A DNA stretch of 64,000 bases from Metaphire vulgaris (Eukaryota; Annelida; Clitellata; Crassiclitellata; Megascolecidae): contig CM030845.1 in assembly GCA_018105865.1 (NCBI GenBank), forward strand, positions 7,261,890-7,325,889, given 5' to 3'. The position numbers and the translations under genes are program-made. The notes under the pieces are model-generated. The model searched no databases. It was given only the letters and a program-made list of their open reading frames with translations, and was not told where the DNA came from. This document shows, in pieces, positions 12,876 through 27,934 of the stretch. The first letter of the stretch is position 1. Every line of letters starts with the position of its first letter.

Positions 12876-15800
12876 CACTACCACTACCACCACCACTACT
12901 ACTACTACAACACCACTACTACTACTACTACTACTAACTACTACTACTACTACTAATAATAATAATAAGTTAAGTGAAGTTATGTGATTATAGGTTAAGA
13001 TTGATACTGCTTGCCTTACCAAAGGCAGAGGCAGATCCAAGAATTCAGTTCTGGTGGCAATTCATGTTCAATTCAAAATTCTGCCTTGCCCCACCCCTTC
13101 AATTTAGATGAATGCAACGTAAAATTATAAAAGGGAAGAAACAACAACATTCTCCTGTTTATTCATGCCTAATAACTTCTTGGCTTTTTCATTGTGAGAA
13201 ATTGGCAAACAAAATCTGCGTGGAAGGCTTGGGAGCATGTGATCATGTACCCCTCCCCCTCCGTAGACCCGCCTTTGACCATGGGCATGATTCTGGATGG
13301 CATTTTCGTCTTCAAGTGACAACCATACTTATTAATGCATAATGCAAAATGACAATGACATAGAAGTTCTTAAATTTGATTTTTGCAATTGTAAATAACG
13401 AATGCCTTGCAAGCAATCCAGTCATTACTCAGATGGTCCTGCTCCTCTTCTTCTTCTTCTTTCCCAGTTACTAAAACCCATTTGTACTACCGGTATCAAT
13501 ACACTAGTATGAATACTATTACGGCTTTGTACTTAAGCACAGAACCAACAAAAGCAATATGAAATGAAATAACCTCGTCGAGAGAAAAGCTGTCGGGAAT
13601 TTCCCTCTCGGCTATCTCTGAAGGCACGACCACGACACAGTAGTGAGTGACTGGACCGTTTTTCTCTGATGAAGGATACAGCTGCATGCTCATGCTTGAT
13701 TCAGATGTAAATTTCTGAAATGTTGGAGCTCGAATCTCTGGAGGAACTGAGTAACAGATTAAAACTGAAGTTCTTAAGCAAAATCATGAGTTGATTATGA
13801 CAAATTATCATGAACAAATCAACTGCAAAAAAATTAAGCTTAGTACCGGGTAATAACGGTGCCAGAAAAAAGTAATATAGCATAAAAGTATGTAATCCAG
13901 CCATTCCTGCAAAAATTAATGAAACTTCATATGAGTACCAGTATGCAGAAATAACTTTTGCCTACATTTTAAATTGGCAAGTACAAAGCAAATAAAGAGA
14001 ATCAAGTACAATTCAGTTGAGTAAAATACAATTCAGTTGGGTGCTCACCATCAACATCTGTTCTTGCATATACAGTATTGACCGTGCCCCAAGAACCATC
14101 AAGGAATTTTGCACTAATATTGATTCTATACATAGTGTATGGTTCCAGATTTTCAATGTAGGTCATAGTCTGATCACTTGAAACAGATTTATGACCATCG
14201 GACTCAAGCTGTTGTTCCATACCATCTGCATCTCGATATATATTAGTGCCATAATATTCGATCTACCATGCAAAAAAGAATCATCAAAAGAATAAATAAT
14301 AACATTAATTTCAGAACACATTAAGAACTGACAAGTAGCAATTTATTTATAACAAATGTCATATACCGTGGTCAATTTTTCAAAACAGCAGCTAAAATTT
14401 TTAAAAAATCAATCAATTTCCACTCACACCAGGGCCAACCTAGACCGGTGGGGGTTAAACCCACAGCCTGACAAATTGAACACTCTTCCTAAAAATTACA
14501 GACAAGTAATAAAATAAGGATCATCACTAATGATGATAACCAATAACCAATTTAGCAAAGAGCAAATACAGTTTCCAAAAGTCACCTTGAAGAAAGACAC
14601 TTCTCCCTTTTTTGGAGAAGACCATTCCAACTGAATTGAATCTGCAGCACGAATTTTTGCAATCACATTCTGAACATGATCTGAAAAAAGTCAAGAGACA
14701 AAGTTGTATGGTAGACAAAGTTGTATGGTAGAAAATTTTGAGGCTGGCAAGTAATAATATCTATCCGTCAATAAGAAATTAAATAATCAGCTAGCATAAA
14801 CAGCAGAAAACTATATTATAGTGATAAAGAATATAAACACAGATCCAGTTAACATGTCTGCAGATATAAAAAGACTTCCGAATAAGTATCAATGATTTTG
14901 CAATTTAGAGCTCTTATACAAAAAGGAGAATTCCAATTATGTGCAAGTTGAATGATGCAAACTTCTAAAATTTAAAGAATTAAATCACAAAGCAGATATG
15001 GTATTCAAATACAGCCATTCATTTTAAAACTAGCCAGTATATCTTTGCATTGAGAACATAAACCTAAATCTCTATGAAGATGATACCATGCATGAATAAA
15101 CATTACTTAATGTGTTTGTTCAGAACTCAGTATTCACATTACAGCCAACATCAATTTCTACCAAATTTTTTCACGGAAATAGTAGAATTAACCTGAGTAG
15201 GAGTTATTGGAATTGGCTAGAAGAGAGATGTCAAGAATAGAACATGGTGGGTTTTCATAATACAATATATTCCTTACAAGACAGTTCAAAATGTTATATA
15301 ATCTTGGGCTAGTGTAATGAAAGAGAGAGAAATTCTGCTCAGAAAATGAATGCAAAGCATAGAGAAACTGAAAATGCAATCTAAAAACTTTGATTGCTTG
15401 AATAAATCAACAGTGATGGGCAAAAGTTAACTAAAAATTAGTTAACTTTTAGTTAAACTACTTTTTTTTAGTTTCATCAAAAGTTAAACTGGTTGCCAGT
15501 AGTTGGGTAAAAGTTTAGTTAAGGCATTAGTTAAACTGATTTTTTTTTAGTTAACTTTTTTTAGTTAAACTTGAGTTATTCAGATTCTATGACAGATGAA
15601 AATTTTGATCAGTCTGTTTTTGCGGTATATTCTCAAGGAATGAAACATTGTAACGTTGAAACAACCTCATTTAATATGCCGATCAGTGAATTTGTGGATA
15701 TTGTGACAGCTGCTGTTTAAAATTATAATCGTAAATCGTGTTCGTTGCAGCTTGTAACATAGTTTTACTAGCTCAGTAGCTCATGTCAAAGTTAAAAAGT

Positions 15801-18201
15801 TAGTTACTTAAAAAGTTAAACTGCTTGATTGCAAAAAAAGTTTAGTTAAAGTTTAACTAAAAAAAATTAGTTAGTGCCCATCACTGTAAATCAAGTCATC
15901 AAACATATTCCAATGCACAATATTGCAATAATACAATGGAGAAAAATATCAAACCGTGTAGAACAAAGTTATCTATGACGACTTTTGAGAAGTCACTGAT
16001 TCGACCGTCTTTCAATTTTGTCCGAATTCTGACGGCGTAGACAGACAGAGGCTGCAGGTCTTTTAGCTCTATGGTCGTATGCGGACCGGTATCCAATGTC
16101 TGCCACTTGTCCATGTCAGGAGTTGCCAACATGCTGTAGAATACCTGGTAACCTGTAACGCCAGGAGTGATGGAAGCATCCCAGCTCACCTTGAGGACTG
16201 TAGAGGATAGACGCTTCAGTGATACATTTCCAGGCGGAGAAACAATACCTGATAACCAAAAGCTTTCAACTTAATACTAGACCTAGACAAGTACTATTTC
16301 AACGCCGAAATTTGACTATTTCAGGCCTAATTAATTATGCAATTCTACAATCTAAATTGATTTTTATAAATTATCTGCCTTCAGTTGTCACAATCTTCTG
16401 CCTTTTACCATAGCTCCAAAACAATTATTTTAAGCCACAGCAAATCTCATGACTCACAACTACAGGATAATTCAAAGTTCAACAAACATGGCCAACAACT
16501 GAACCTTTCTACGATGACAGAACTTAAAGGTTCAAGCTCATTAAAATTGACAAAATAAGTAAACTCTGTATGGCCTTTGTAGTCCAGTCCATCATTATGA
16601 CAGTCCACTATATCATAATGATTATCATACAATGGCAAGCAGCTCATGTCTAGGAGCACAGAAAGTATACAATTTCCATTAATAATAAGGAAATCAATGC
16701 TATAACAAGGCTGTTCCCTTGTTTATATTATTCCAATATCATAGTTAGAAATCACCTTGTCCTAGAGTGATCATTTCAATAGGGCTGCTCCATGGGCCAG
16801 ATCCACGGCTGGTGTAGGCTCTTGTCTGGAAGAGGTAACCAGTTTCAGGTAACAGTCCTTCAACAATAGCTGACGTTTCAGTGGTGTTTGTAGTCCAGTC
16901 GTCTATGTAGTTTGACTCCTGATGGTACATGATCTCATATAGAATAATCTCTCCATTCTGATGATGAGCTGCAGGGGGACTCCATTCCAGTTGAGCTCCG
17001 GTGGAAGTGATGCTTGTTATGGAGACATTCATCGGAGAACCAGCTGGTGCTGCCACATCAATACAAGCACCCTCATGCAAGAAGCATTAGTGCTGTGCTC
17101 ACGATATTGAAATCTAATCTAAAGGAATGTAATAATATACTACTTTATGTCCTCAAGAATTTACTATCAGTTTTTTAGTGGGTTTGAATGCTGTCAAATG
17201 ACTGTAAGGCATAAAGTCAGGAAATCAAAAGTAAAACTTTTGGGGGAGGCACTGTATAGTCTCAGAATTTTCAACTCACAATCTCTTCTGTTCTAAATTT
17301 TATTATACCATATTAAATATTATTTTAAAGTACTGTAAAACAATTTTTTACCATACAATCATATAGCAATGTGTAAAATTAAAAATGAGGACAATGGAAA
17401 AATATGTAAACAGTGTCTTATTATCTTACCTCCTTCTGGAGTGACAAGTCTCTCATACACTGGCTCACCATAATTCACATTGTTTTTAGCAGACACACGA
17501 AACTCATATTCAGCACCACGCTCTAATTAATCAAAATATTTGCTTAAATATGTAAAGATTGAATTTAGCTGAATAAATCAGTCATTTTATTAGTTTCAGG
17601 AGATTAAACAAACATTAGAAAATATCACATTAGCAAAGCCACTAATCTGATAATAATCGACTCCTACATTATACCAAAATGGCAACAGAAATGACAAAGT
17701 CCTGAAACTAAATTTCACTAAGATACGAAATGCTAGGAATCCAACTAGTGATAGTCAAGAAATACTAATTTTATCTAAAACTTAAAACTAATGTTAAAGC
17801 TAACCAACTAAAAATATCATAGTCTTATTATTGAATCAAAATCAAGATATAAAGGTTGTTGCAATGTCAAAATATACAGCCAAATGCTGGATTTTTACCC
17901 AAAAATATAGTCGTGAATTTGTAAACATTTGCTTCAACTGTATGCTCCTCAAAAGAACCATTTTTCAGTCCATATTCTATTTTATATCCAAGCACCAGGG
18001 AGGAGTCCAATCGTGGAGCCTGCCATGTTACCAATACCACTGGTGGATCTTCTTGAACTATGGCCAACTTAAGATTCCTCGGAGAACTAGGAACTACAGA
18101 AACATAACAACAATTAGCAGTCATTGTTACAAATGATACAGAATGAATTAAATCTGCTGTACTGTGTGGATGCTGAATTTAGCACAGTGGTAGAAACTTT
18201 G

Positions 18202-18290
<89 letters not shown>

Positions 18291-18471
18291 ATTTAGTTGA
18301 TAAATCAGTCATTTTATATGTTTCAGGAGATTAAACAAACAGCAGAAAATATCACATTAGCAAAGCCACTAATCTGAAAATCACTCCTCATTTCTTCTGC
18401 ATTTCCTAACATACTGCTATAAAGGATAAAATATGACATCACTAATATGTCCACTTGTTTCTTGGGTCCAT

Positions 18472-18521
<50 letters not shown>

Positions 18522-20900
18522 TAAAAAATAACAACAGATAACACTGAAGAATGAATGCCACTGAAACAAGAACACTACAATGAAATTTAACTACATACTG
18601 AAAAGTAATTATATGAATTATATGATTCCAAAATATGAAAGACGATGCTGCAGAGAAAGCCTAAGGACCTAAGCATTTCGTGATAAAAGAACAGTATTTT
18701 GGAAAGGTGGTCTGTTGAAAATTTTTAAAGGAAGACAAATCATGCACAGCTTTTCAAATGCAGCAATAATGGACAAAGAAGACCCAAGGGAGAGAAATTT
18801 GCCTTTTGAATGCTATTTGACAGTAGCAAGAGGTCAACGAGTCAAAAAGAGTGAACGCAATTACATTGAAGAATGGATGTCAATGGCACTCAGTTATTGA
18901 AGTCAGACACTGTGGTACAGAATACCAGCCTATGGTTGAGGAGCAGTAATTTGTCAGCGACTATGGGTAGGTACAAATGATTGAAGGAAGGAACGAACGA
19001 ATGACTAGGTTACCGGTATATAATACTGACTTTTTAAAATTTATCAGTTCTAGCCAATGGTTCAGTAGTCAGATATCAGCAGGGTGGATATAAATCGCGA
19101 TTTTTTTAATAAAAATCAAAAAATCCGATTTTTTTTATTAAAATCTGATGTTTTTGATTTAAATCGGACATCATGATTAATATTAAATTTGACTTAAATT
19201 CTTTTTGTGTTGGTCAAAATTTCAATGTATTATATTAGTACTACAACTGTAATTGTGTAAACAATCTAGCAGGCCTGCCATCTAACAAGGCTTAGATGTT
19301 CAATAGTAATTAATGCACCATAAAACAAAACGACAATAGAATCACATGAAACATAAAAGTACTACATCACTAGATTCACTACTGCCACTGTACTGCACAT
19401 TATAAGTCATCAATTTGACAACAAAGTTGGTTGCAGAATGCAGACAATTAATACTAATACTATATAATACTGTTAAAAAATAAAAATAGAATGTGTATGA
19501 TGTCATCATAGGAATTAATCCGAATCATTCAAATTACTTGTTCATTCAATGTTAAAGCATATCGTTACATCACTACTACTACATTAATACTACATGTTAT
19601 TACGGCTGTAAGTCAACAATCTGACACCAAAGTTGCTGACAGACATCTAACCCTTATACTGTTTTCGACTTTTCGTATAATACTGTAAAAAAATTAAAAG
19701 ATGTCAGTCAACTGTTTATGATGTCAGCATGGGAATCATTCGACAATCAGTTATTGTCATCATAGCCATCATCATGTTCATCAATATCCAGTGGCTTTCT
19801 GTTCAGCAGCTTGAAGAGAAACACCAGTTTTGCGGCTTTTTCAATTCCAAGACGATTCATGAAGTTTAGAATGAACCAACCCAAAAGATAAAAACACTCT
19901 CTCACACCAGCGGATGAACCTGTGGCTGTCAGTAACTGTTTTGCAACAGAAATTGTGTCTGGATCTAATCGATTAGAGACACCCACCAATCAACGGGCTG
20001 AACCGTAACTTTGTTTGCAATAAGTCAATGTAGTGTAACGATTCAGTGGCTAATAATTAAATTATTGTGCAATTATTGTTGGTGTTTTATTATTATTAAA
20101 ATGAACAGAACAATTGTGTGATTTTTCATAAGAAGAATGAATGCAAAACCCACAATACAAAAGTGAATGATTATAAGGAAATAGTTAGTATAATAATGTA
20201 CTACTACTAGGAGTACAGTAAGACTTAGCAACTTAAAAAAATCAGTTCTACTGCAGGCCTGCCACCTAGTGAAAGAATAATGAGTTATGAAAATGACAGG
20301 ACGTCACAGGAGGAAAATATCTAGCACAATAAATTTATGTACAATTAAACTTTGTTATTTTAATACTTTTTTACTTAAACCATGATTTAAATCATGATTT
20401 GTATTGTCGATTTAAATCACGATTTAAATCGATTTAAATCGTTGATTTTAATCATTTGATTTAAATCAAATCCACCCTGGATATCAGTGCCTCCATATCT
20501 CACTCAGTAGTGCCTCAGCTCTAGTATAGGAGAGAAATCAACCTGGGTTCAATGTCCACACACTCGCATGTCCACTAATGTAAAGTGAATGCCAATATTG
20601 TCTGTTGTAGTGCTTTAGGCTGATGGCTAGTGCATTGTTATCACAGTGCTATATAAACTTAAGACTTAGATTAGTCAGTGACAAGTAGGCAGCCAACCAG
20701 CATCTTTGGTTCTGACTTTCCGTGGTCGACTGCGCTCTCCGTCTCCTTTTCGTGTATAAGCGGCTAATTGAACCTGGTACTCGGTTTCAGGTTGAAGCAT
20801 TGACAGAACTGCTTCTGTCAGTTTTCCTATTTTCATTGCAGAAAAAATAGTAATAAATAAAATCCAAAGCTGAAAACGAATTGCAAAGGAAGAGAGATCA

Positions 20901-20958
<58 letters not shown>

Positions 20959-22719
20959 TAATAATAATAATGACTGTATTTTAAGTGGCTTAGTAGGATT
21001 TATCTCTTTGTCTTATCTCTTTGTCAATATGCAATAATTGCAGCGGGAATGCTTCTGAGTGATTCTTCAGAAGAGGCATTATACAAATATTTTGTTACAT
21101 TACATTACATTTATCCCGTGTTGGAAAACCAGAGCTCTATAAAGTTTATAAAGGCTTGGCTTATTAATAATAAAATTACAATTCAATCTTACAGAACAAA
21201 ATCAAATATGCTGTTTTGACAACCAAAGACTATGCATATTAAATCCAAACCAATAACCAAGTTATATAGCACCAATTTTAAAACGTACAGAAACATCAAC
21301 TGATGTTGCACCAAAGCCTAATCGCATAAGAACCAAGCCCAAATCCAGGATATCAGGAAAGACAACTGGATGGCAAATGGAGGTGTTTGATAGTTGAAGC
21401 TAAACAATGTCATCCCTGCTTATTGCTATACACAAAATTCTATTACTATACACAAAATTATATTAATTTGACTTATGCATTATAAATGGGATCTACATTA
21501 GAGAAGAAACAATTTGAATATCAAATGGAAACGTTTCATAGAATTTCTGAATTAAAAATGTGACCACAGACCATCATTGATGTCCTGCATAAGAGCTGAA
21601 CCGACGTGTTCATCGTTTTCATCCAAACGAGTATAGTAGATCTGATACCCTCTAATAATACCGTTCTGTTCTTTTTCCAGAGGGGGGCGCCACTGAACGC
21701 TTACAGCAGTTGAATTAACTGCCTCAATCTTCACTTTTCTAGGTTCACCTGGAACTATATCAATGAGCAAATATCAAATAAATTTAGGAAATGCAGCATT
21801 CTTCCATACATTTGCAACAAAAGAATCAGCAAGCAAGATTTCATGATTCAATGAGCTAGTTTAGCAGTTTAATCCTGACAGTCAGTAATAATTGTAAACT
21901 GTTCCAAAGTGGCTGGCAACTCACAATATCATAACAGATAGGAAGAACAAAATAGAAATGTCAAATTGATGACAACAGACACTTCTAAGCTTAAAAAAAA
22001 CATCCTGATACAAAATTATAAATAATAAATAAATTATAACTAATCATAAATAAATAAGTATATATATATATATAAATATTCTAGATAAAAGATAATATAT
22101 TTATATAGTAGAAAGCTTGACCTTCTGCAGTATTAATGACTAATGGAGCCATTAGTAGGAAAAAGTTTCTCAAAGTGAAAACCAAAATTTATTGTCAACC
22201 ATTTCACCTGAAATGACCTTACCATCTTCTGCAGTCTGCACCATGATTACGTCAGACAGTGGACCATCTCCTTTGGCAGTATAAGCAAGGACTTGAACAT
22301 TGTAGAGCGTCCACTTGCGCAATCCCCTTGCTATGTACATCATCTCAGAAGCAGGGAGAGTGGCCATTACAGACGGAGGATCATCAGATGACTGACTTCC
22401 CTTGGCCTCAGAGAACAGAACCCGATAGCCCAAGATCTGACCATTCTGTTTTGACTTTAGTGGAGCATTCCACATCACCTTGAAGCTGGTCGAGTCAACA
22501 TATTCAGCTTCTACCATCTGAGGGGCTCCACTTGGAGCTAGAAAACAAAAACACAAAAACTCAATAATACTTTTAAAAACTAAAGTGATTGAAACTGAAA
22601 AATGTTTTATGTAAAACATATACAATTACACACACAAGCAAATGCATAAACACCAGATTACTGATATACTAGTTTTATGCATGTGTATATATATATACAC
22701 AGCACACACACGTGTATAT

Positions 22720-22805
<86 letters not shown>

Positions 22806-25800
22806 CCATTTACACTTTCCTGTCAATTGCATTTGAAAAGCTAGGCCCCATAAATCAAGATGCCCTTTGTTTCATTAACAAGCTTGGTTGTCATCCAACC
22901 CAGCAATCTAGAGACAAGAGGGAAGCAAGCGTCGTCTTTCAATGACTGTCCGTCTCTTTGCAATGATTCAATGCTATTTCTTTTTTAGAAACTTTTCCAG
23001 ACCTCAAATGGGACGAGAGTTAGCCACACAATTTCTTAATGTCTCCAGACACTTTTTTCATAAGTCCTTTGGGAACTAAGTACTGAGGGCAAAAAATATA
23101 GACATTTATATGTATTTATGTATTTTTTGTATGCCCTTGGTACTTAGTTCCCAAGGGTCTTTACAAATACACACAAACACACACACACACAAGCTACTGA
23201 CATGCAGTCCTAAAAGTTAGTGAACAGCGACATTTTATATTGGAGATGCAAAAACACACATGATTCATACAAACTTTTGCTTATATTTTGTATGAATCAT
23301 GTGTGTTTTTGCATCTCCAACATAAACGTCGCTGTTCACTAACTTTTAGGACTACATGTCAATAGCTTCGGCATCGGCCGAATCTCTTACTGACAGTTTC
23401 GGCTTAGGTTCGGCTTCGGCTGAATGTATGACTGCAGTTATGAACCCAGTTTCGGCTTCAGCCTTAACTGAAAATTGCAGCTTCAGTCTGACTCTACTAA
23501 TGATGTCAGTGTTTCATTCTGTGCTATACTTCAGAGCAGCCTTAGATTTGAGCAATTGGCAAATAAGTGAAAATGTGAAAGATTTTCATACAGAATTCAT
23601 TCTAAGACTCTCAGGCAGCCTTAGAGGTCCCTAAATAAAATGTCTTTTATCTTGCATCCCACTACATTACATAAGAGAGCACAATGATAGAATTAGCAGA
23701 ACATCACAAGAGATAGCCAAATTAGAGTTGTTCTGCACATAAGTAGTTCTTATGACATTGAAAATTCCTGGAAATTTTCATTTCTGGATAAAGTTTCAGA
23801 CATGAAATTTGCAGTTTGGTCAGCCCAGGATTACACACAGTTGAAATAGTCAGATCAATTATTTCAAAACAGCTTTCCCTTCAGTAATTGTAAGGATGAA
23901 AGGTTATGAAAAAGACAAATACTCTGTCGCAGCAACATAACAAACCACTTGCAAACATACAGTATACAGAAATATGCATCGTATAACATTTCACAATTAC
24001 TCAAGATTCCAATTTCACTGACCAGCTTCCATGGTGTGGATGGTTATGGGACTTGAACGACCACTTTCGCCATGGGTAGCTTTTGCAGTCACACTGACAG
24101 CATACAAGGTGAAGGGTGATAGATCCTCCAAAAGATATGAATTTCTTGGAGGAGAAACTGTAATGTGAACGTTTTGATCCATATCAGATGAATTATAATA
24201 GATTTCGTAGCTTTTGACTGTATCTCCAGAAGTTTCTGGCGCATTCCAAGTCAACTGAATGGAGGTTGACGAAACAGCATGTCCAACAACATTTTTAGGA
24301 GGTCCAACTACTACTCAACAGAAGAAGTCACACAGAACATCACTGGTAGGTTATTAACTAAGATTTTAATTTATATGCTTGAGTTTTAAACAAATTTTTG
24401 AAAGAAGAAACAAGAAAAAGCAGACACAATATATTTTGTTATCTTGTGAAATAATATTATAAAAAGACACTAAATACACATACAGATAATTTTACTCCTC
24501 AAGTAAATTAAACAAGCTCAAGAAATAAAGCAAAATTGCTTCCAATAATTAGCTTAGATTTCCATTAGTAAATCACAAAATCATGCACACTCAAGAAGAA
24601 ACATAATCAAAATATAAATCAATAGGCAAAATGAGAAAAGCTACATACACCAACTGGCAAAATATCTGTGCACAGGTCAAAATACTTACAAGTGTGGATC
24701 TTTTCATAAACTGCCAGCATTTATTACATAACAGAAGATTTATTGTAACACATTACTGCACAGAAAAATGTGTTTGTATGTTAGAGTAATTTATTCACCT
24801 GGAAATTCAAGTAATAAATATCAATATGCATTCAAGCATGAAAAAACTATTTGAAAAATAACAATAAATCATAGACTCATTTGCATACATATTGCACAAA
24901 ATGCACATAACTATGATAAATGACTGTTCTGTAAATGCTTCCAGGAAATAATGGCTCTAAACAAATGCATCAACATTTAAACAGATTGCTTTATAACCCT
25001 CATTTATTATGAAATAATGGACAAAATCTCAATCAATCACTATATTTCAATGAAAATGCAATATGTTCTTATAAAACATATATTTGATGGAAAGGGTGAA
25101 CAAGCAAATTCAAAGAAGGCAAATTTTTAGTGACAGCAGTTTGTGCCTCGAGATTACAAGATCAAAGATTCAGCTCTGGACATGTTATGTGGTGATGAGG
25201 ATGAACAAGTTGCTAATCATCAGGCTTAGATTTAGTCTAATCTAATCAACTTTTATATTGAAGCCTCATAATACATAGAAGCATCAGCCATTAGCAGACC
25301 AAAGTCCAGGACATCAGGCCGCAGGATAATGAATGACCATCCAATGTATAATAATGATTTAAAGTTTTCAGGGCACTATTGACATGGAAAGTTTGGAAAG
25401 ATTTATTACACAATTTCACATACACAATTGTACATCAATCAATTGAGAATCAATCAATTTACATTCTCATACAGAATACTGTAAATACATTTATATGTAT
25501 ACACATTCTCAAATACAGAACACAAATAATTTAAACACAAACAATTGTACATCAATCAATATGGGAATGTAAATCATTTACACACATTCTCATACAGATA
25601 TACTGTACATATACATTATATATGTATACACACAACACAAATATGTATACACACAACACAAATAATTTAGACTTTGACGCACCATTCTGTAGAATCTTTA
25701 CAGTGATTGGTTCTGACAGTGGACCTTCCCCAGCACTTGTAAATGCAAGGACAGCTATGGTGTAAGTCTGGTTAAGTTTTAAGTTCTTCACGTTGACAAA

Positions 25801-27850
25801 TTTACCGCTATCAACAGTCAATAAGGTCCAAGAAGTGGTTGGCAATTTGGAATCTGTAGTAAAGTAGACTTTGTAGCCCTAAAAAAATTATCAGCAGAAA
25901 TAAAAACTAAATATTTTCTAGCATCTCATTTACATCACACACACACACACACTCTGTGGGGTGGGCCGTGAGGTTCTAATCAACCAATGGGAAAATGTCC
26001 ATAATGTCAATGCCAATGTGTGGTGTACACCATTTAAATTAAATTAGACCAATATGTTTCTTGTAATCATTACTAACCGTCAATTTTATAACAATATAAG
26101 AATCAGACTCATTTCTCTAGCATAGAAGAAACATTTAATGAACCTAAGTACATACTTGACAGAAAGAGCCGTGCAAGCATTTGCTTTTAATTAAAGATGA
26201 GAGGAGATAAATTGGTTCCATAAATAACAAGAATAACAAGCAGACCTTAAGAACTCCATTTGTAAACTCCGGTTCATCCCAATGCACAAGAACTGAGTCT
26301 GCGGTAACAGGTCTTGCTTTAACATTTTGAGGTGGATTACCAGGTGCTAGGATCCAATATAATTCATCATTTGCATCAGACTTGAATTTTGAATCGATTA
26401 ACACTACTCTATTTATACATCATTGCCATCATCATCGTCATCATCATTAAACATTAAAACACAGAAAACAAAGTGTCCAGAACTGAGCACCACCAGAGAA
26501 AAAAATTATAGCAAAGACCTGAGATTTCTTGGTATATAATCACAAAAGTGGTCAGGAATTTCCTGGACAAAAGTTAAGAAATTTCTGGAAACACTACTTC
26601 CCCAAAACAGTCTGACTATGGAAATTGCCATAAATAATTAATGAAGTGACAATCAAAATAGTTAAAAGACAGTATGGGTGTCTTAAAATTTTTTAAAAGC
26701 ACTTAAATATTTCTGATTTATTCTAAAATAGTATTTCAGTCATGCTCAGAACTCTCACAGATTTGTCAGAAGACTAGTGATAACCAGGGTGCGATTTGTG
26801 ACCTGGAGCAGTGGGGGGAATATGTCGAGCTTGGGGGATGTAGTTGTTGGGGAAGTGTAGCAGTGAGGGGAATGTAGTGGAGGGAGGATGTAGCAGTAGG
26901 AGGGATGCAGTTGGGCAGTGGGGGGGGGATCCTCCTTCCCCCCTCCTACAAATTGTGCCCTGGTGATAACAATAAATATAAAGAGATGACGATATTTGCT
27001 TTGGTCCTACGCCTTGTAACTGAGTGTCATGCTATAAATAGCAACAACAAACAGCTTACCGGCTTCTCTGGTCCGCACTTCCATCGAGTTTCCCGGTGAA
27101 CTTCGCCCGATGTTATTGACTGCCATCAGGTGTATTTGGTAAAGAGTGTTCGGCAAGAGAGACGTCAGCACGTGGTCAGTAGTTACAATATCGGACACTT
27201 CTTTGGCGGACTCACCGCTGACGTCCTTACGCCTGTAACGTACAATATAGGATTCAACTGGTTCTGCGTTTTCATTTCTCCATTGCAGCCGAACGGAATT
27301 ATGTGTGATGTTTGTTGCCTTTAGGCTGACAGGAGGCTTTGGCAATGCTGAAACATATCATTTAAAAGATATAAATGGCAACTCTAATCTAATCTGACAG
27401 CCGTGACAGAATTTCTGAAGCAAAATGACAAACGTCATTATTATTCATTATCGTTCCGAAGTTCAGGCAGCATATGCAAGAGTTGAAACCTTTCACTGGC
27501 TATCAGTTTCCATGGATTTTTGGTAATTATATATAAATAAGTATGACGGGTTTGCTTGTCAAACGTTCCTAGAACCAATGCTGAACTTTGAAAGAGAGCA
27601 TTTTTTCTGTTGCAGAATCATGACATTTGGAAGTGACATCCTCAATCTGCTAGATCTTCCAACAAAATGAGAGTTTTTAGGTTGAGACTTGAAACACATT
27701 CCTTCCAAATGGCATTTCCTCCATAGTCTGTCTCGCTTGTTTTCCATCCCATGCTGACTGATGAATTGACCTGATTCCTTGCAAAGATATACTTGGAGTA
27801 TCATCAATTGATACCATTGTGTATTTGAATTGTTGCCATCAAAGTGCATT

Positions 27851-27934
<84 letters not shown>

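Larger units (their letters stand above)
11805..17898. other. Introns of the membrane-proximal and FN7-FN9 region
   Basis: 11805-12538 holds the MITE at 11896; 12722-13573 holds the TAC repeat and a possible decayed element near 13028-13280 (AGGCAGATCC, CCCCTCCCCCTCCGTAG) without clear target duplications; 14681-15954 holds the MITE at 15411. In 13747-14048, 14263-14585, 16249-16755 and 17050-17429 I see nothing beyond AT-rich sequence. 17523-17898 contains one copy of an intron duplication. Confidence 0.55.
18094..25682. other. Introns of the FN2-FN6 region
   Basis: 18094-20697 holds AT runs, the 1400-bp hAT element and a SINE; 20827-21571 a TAA repeat and otherwise nothing recognised; 21755-22222 nothing but AT-rich sequence; 22538-24022 the TA run and both fold-backs; 24308-25682 AT-rich unique sequence with CA/TA-rich stretches near 25490-25660 and no element I could delimit. 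Confidence 0.55.

Noticed and set aside
19747..19989. Possible host gene in the intron between exons 13 and 12
   Set aside because: It lies inside an element with hAT ends and 8-bp duplications and resembles a hAT transposase tail.
22626..22832. Poly-(Ile-Tyr) frames
   Set aside because: Translations of the TA microsatellite.
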